From positions 1 to 64,000 of the forward strand of contig JAJNBG010000011.1 in the NCBI GenBank assembly GCA_021155905.1: DNA of 64,000 nucleotides, read 5' to 3'. Of this stretch, positions 61,997 through 64,000 are shown piece after piece. This DNA comes from Bacteroidota bacterium. GTDB taxonomy: Bacteria > Bacteroidota > Bacteroidia > B-17B0 > Aurantibacillaceae. Positions within the stretch are counted from its first letter, which is position 1. The number at the start of each line of letters is the position of its first letter. The notes beneath the pieces are model-generated. The model was given only the letters and a program-made list of their open reading frames with translations. It was not told where the DNA came from and did no database searches. The position numbers and the translations under genes are program-made.

Positions 61997-64000
61997 TTAA
62001 TAGATAATTTTCCGTGTAATCTTTTGATCTTGTGATTGAATGATTAGTAAGTATAAACCGTTTTCTTTTTGAAGTGGTAGTGCAATGCGATCATTAGTAA
62101 CATCAACATTCATAGTTTCTATTACTTTTTGCCCGGCTAAATTGTATACTGAAATTGTCACAGGTGTAGATTCTTTCATGTCAAATTTTACTACTACATC
62201 ATTCGGAGTATTATAAACGCTGGTGTTTTCATTTAATGTTGATGAAATACCTTTCTCATCTGATGATGAAGATGCTTGTTTCGTGTTGGAAAAGTGTACA
62301 ATAAAATCATAATCTTTTCCTATCTCATCAGCGTTAAACATATATTCCTGATTTTTTAACAGATCTACTTTTTTGCCTGTTGTTAAATCTTCCAGCCAAA
62401 CAGAGCTATACGAATTTAAATTACCCAATCCTTTAGCAGAAATAAAATGGGAGCCATAAACGCCTGATTTAACAGTTAATGGAACGTCTTTATCTTGTCC
62501 GTCATTAAACAACATATTTCGTAGCAATGGGGTTTCATCTGCACTTTTAGTGTAAATGTTGTCAGCCTCTTCCATTGGAGAAGCCAGGAAGGCGAGATCA
62601 ATACCGTTTTCAAAATTATCGGTAGCGTTTTCTGTAAAGTTAATAGAGGTTCTACTGCCAATACCGTTAACGTTATTATAAACGCTCAGGGTAATAGCAT
62701 TATCCTGAGAAGATGTTCTTAAAGTATTTGGGTTTTGAAATTCGCTTTTCGAAGCCTCAGTAAATGTGATATTTCCTCCGGCAAAGGCAACACACATAAA
62801 TCCCTGATTAGGCGCAATAATTCCTCCGTTTGGATCAGTAGCGTAAGTATTATCTTCCTGTAAAACCACGAAGGAAGAATATAAATTCCCCGAAGCGGCA
62901 ACTACTGTGCTGTAATCTATCGGACAAGCATATGGGTTACCTACCAAATTATAACCACTACCAGCCCCGCCGGCCGTAACCGGAAAATTAATAGTTCCAA
63001 AATTTGGCGTTCCAGTACTGTTATATACTAAAGGAGCAGTCAAACCAGTCATATTATCTGACATCCAGATGTGGAATCCTCTTCCCGGTGTTAAAGGAGT
63101 GGCCGTACTGGTAATGTTTGTATATGCGCCCGATGTCTCGTTATATACGCGAACCGATCGGAATGAGCCTGCACTACCATCATTCCCGCCAACACCGCTC
63201 ATATAAAAACGAGGATCGTTATCCCAGTCAGCTAAAGTATTGCCACTGATTGAGCTCGATAACCACTGCCATCCAGCTTCTGCGGGTCCGTCAATATAGC
63301 TTTCCAGAACCCAGCCTGTGCCGGTTAGAGATCCGCCAACAGCAGCTATACGGGCATAGGTTGTTGGTCCCGATGCAGGAATTGTGATAATGCCCGCACC
63401 TGCAGTGCCAAAACTTCCTGAATTTACCCTTAACATATAAAAGACAGCCACATTGTTTAAAACAGAAACACCTGCAGGATTTGAAGAAGTTAAATCATTG
63501 AAACTTATGCCCTCAGTTCCTGATATGGTTTGCGGGCTTGCTCCGGTGAAACTTATCAAGCCTCCACGGCAATTAATAGCACCGTTATTTGTGAAATTAC
63601 CTTTGATATCTATAGTAAAATCACTTGCTGTAACGTCTAAAGTGCCGCTGTTAATAGCAAGATCGGTCGTAATATCAAGATTTCTCGCCAACTGCACCGT
63701 ATGGGTGCTTGCAACTACCATATTTGTAATTACTTCATTGCCGGCAGTTCTATTGATTGTTTGAAGTGCAGAACCATTAAATGTAACGATGCCCTGGTTA
63801 GTAATAGTTCTGTTTGCGTTATTAAACCAGTTACCACTAATAGTTAAATTAAAATTATTTAAATTTAAAACGTTGTTAGTACCCGCGGTTACCGCTGATA
63901 ATATAAAATTGTTTAACACTGTAATATTTCCTGTGGCCACCCGACTACCGGAAGTTGAGGATGTTAACGTAAGATTATAGTATGTGGCAGTTTTGACTTG
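61997..64000 (-). CDS. Large secreted protein with type IX secretion C-terminal sorting domain (N-terminus outside window)
   Basis: The frame stays open through the right edge. The ATG at 63940 is internal, since about 20 further in-frame codons precede it. At least 667 residues are visible. The N-terminal part shows repeated beta-helix-like motifs (GIVTFNGSALQTINR, GLISFTGASPQTISG) common in large Bacteroidota surface proteins. The last 75 residues (VVKFDMKESTPVTISVYNLA...GLYLLIIQ...KITRKIIY) are a type A T9SS sorting domain, which is removed on export while the protein is anchored or released. The activity is unknown; adhesin-like function is a guess. Confidence 0.9.
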   Translation of the reverse strand, partial: QVKTATYYNLTLTSSTSGSRVATGNITVLNNFILSAVTAGTNNVLNLNNFNLTISGNWFNNANRTITNQGIVTFNGSALQTINRTAGNEVITNMVVASTHTVQLARNLDITTDLAINSGTLDVTASDFTIDIKGNFTNNGAINCRGGLISFTGASPQTISGTEGISFNDLTSSNPAGVSVLNNVAVFYMLRVNSGSFGTAGAGIITIPASGPTTYARIAAVGGSLTGTGWVLESYIDGPAEAGWQWLSSSISGNTLADWDNDPRFYMSGVGGNDGSAGSFRSVRVYNETSGAYTNITSTATPLTPGRGFHIWMSDNMTGLTAPLVYNSTGTPNFGTINFPVTAGGAGSGYNLVGNPYACPIDYSTVVAASGNLYSSFVVLQEDNTYATDPNGGIIAPNQGFMCVAFAGGNITFTEASKSEFQNPNTLRTSSQDNAITLSVYNNVNGIGSRTSINFTENATDNFENGIDLAFLASPMEEADNIYTKSADETPLLRNMLFNDGQDKDVPLTVKSGVYGSHFISAKGLGNLNSYSSVWLEDLTTGKKVDLLKNQEYMFNADEIGKDYDFIVHFSNTKQASSSSDEKGISSTLNENTSVYNTPNDVVVKFDMKESTPVTISVYNLAGQKVIETMNVDVTNDRIALPLQKENGLYLLIIQSQDQKITRKIIY

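Overview
The window looks like a chromosomal segment of a Bacteroidota bacterium of low G+C content. This rests on several lineage markers. There is a type IX secretion C-terminal sorting tail on the last gene and an exosortase-F pair with a PID-type substrate. There is a TonB-type receptor with a carboxypeptidase-like N-domain, and several SPOR-domain outer-membrane proteins. Candidate promoters match the Bacteroidota form TTG-N19-TAnnTTTG, and Shine-Dalgarno sequences are almost absent. I cannot name the genus from the sequence alone.

Region 1 (1-10.9 kb) is envelope housekeeping. It holds a four-gene plus-strand set of outer-membrane/SPOR proteins whose first and third members are paralogues, a TonB-receptor-like outer-membrane protein and a large periplasmic M16 peptidase, each followed by a hairpin terminator where one is visible. 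Region 2 (10.9-13.5 kb, minus strand) is a PID-CTERM-like small protein, exosortase XrtF, its associated membrane protein and glyA. A strong terminator sits between the substrate and the sortase.

Region 3 (13.6-59.3 kb, plus strand) is one very large surface-polysaccharide locus of about 40 genes, almost all abutting or overlapping. It opens with a Wzc-type tyrosine kinase and a NusG/UpxY-like antiterminator, then a UDP-HexNAc 4-epimerase. A winged-helix regulator has a palindrome lying on its own promoter. Next is an ArnC/ArnB-like amino-sugar section (WbqC, methyltransferase, NeuD-like acyltransferase, GT2, WecE, polytopic proteins including an HTTM-DCC fusion). Wzm/Wzt ABC export genes follow, then a first nonulosonate module (SpsF-, NeuB-, SpsG-like), many glycosyltransferases and acyltransferases, and a second nonulosonate module (SpsF-like, NANS-like synthase, KdsC-like phosphatase). 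After that comes a Dlt-like aminoacylation cassette (adenylation enzyme, GNAT, carrier protein, MBOAT, SGNH protein), a DUF4910 peptidase-like protein, more glycosyltransferases and wecB. No Wzx flippase and no Wza are present, so export most likely goes through the Wzm/Wzt transporter.

Region 4 (59.3-64 kb) has a minus-strand acyltransferase, an O-antigen ligase/polymerase-like protein and the C-terminal part of a large T9SS-secreted protein that runs off the right edge. No rRNA, tRNA, CRISPR array or insertion sequence was recognised. No gene-free stretch exceeds 300 bases.

The best candidate for an undescribed system is 44.4-53.4 kb. Its gene order suggests a second acidic sugar is made and decorated with an amino acid, possibly N-acylated, through a carrier protein and a membrane O-acyltransferase. 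This is inference from domain content and gene order.
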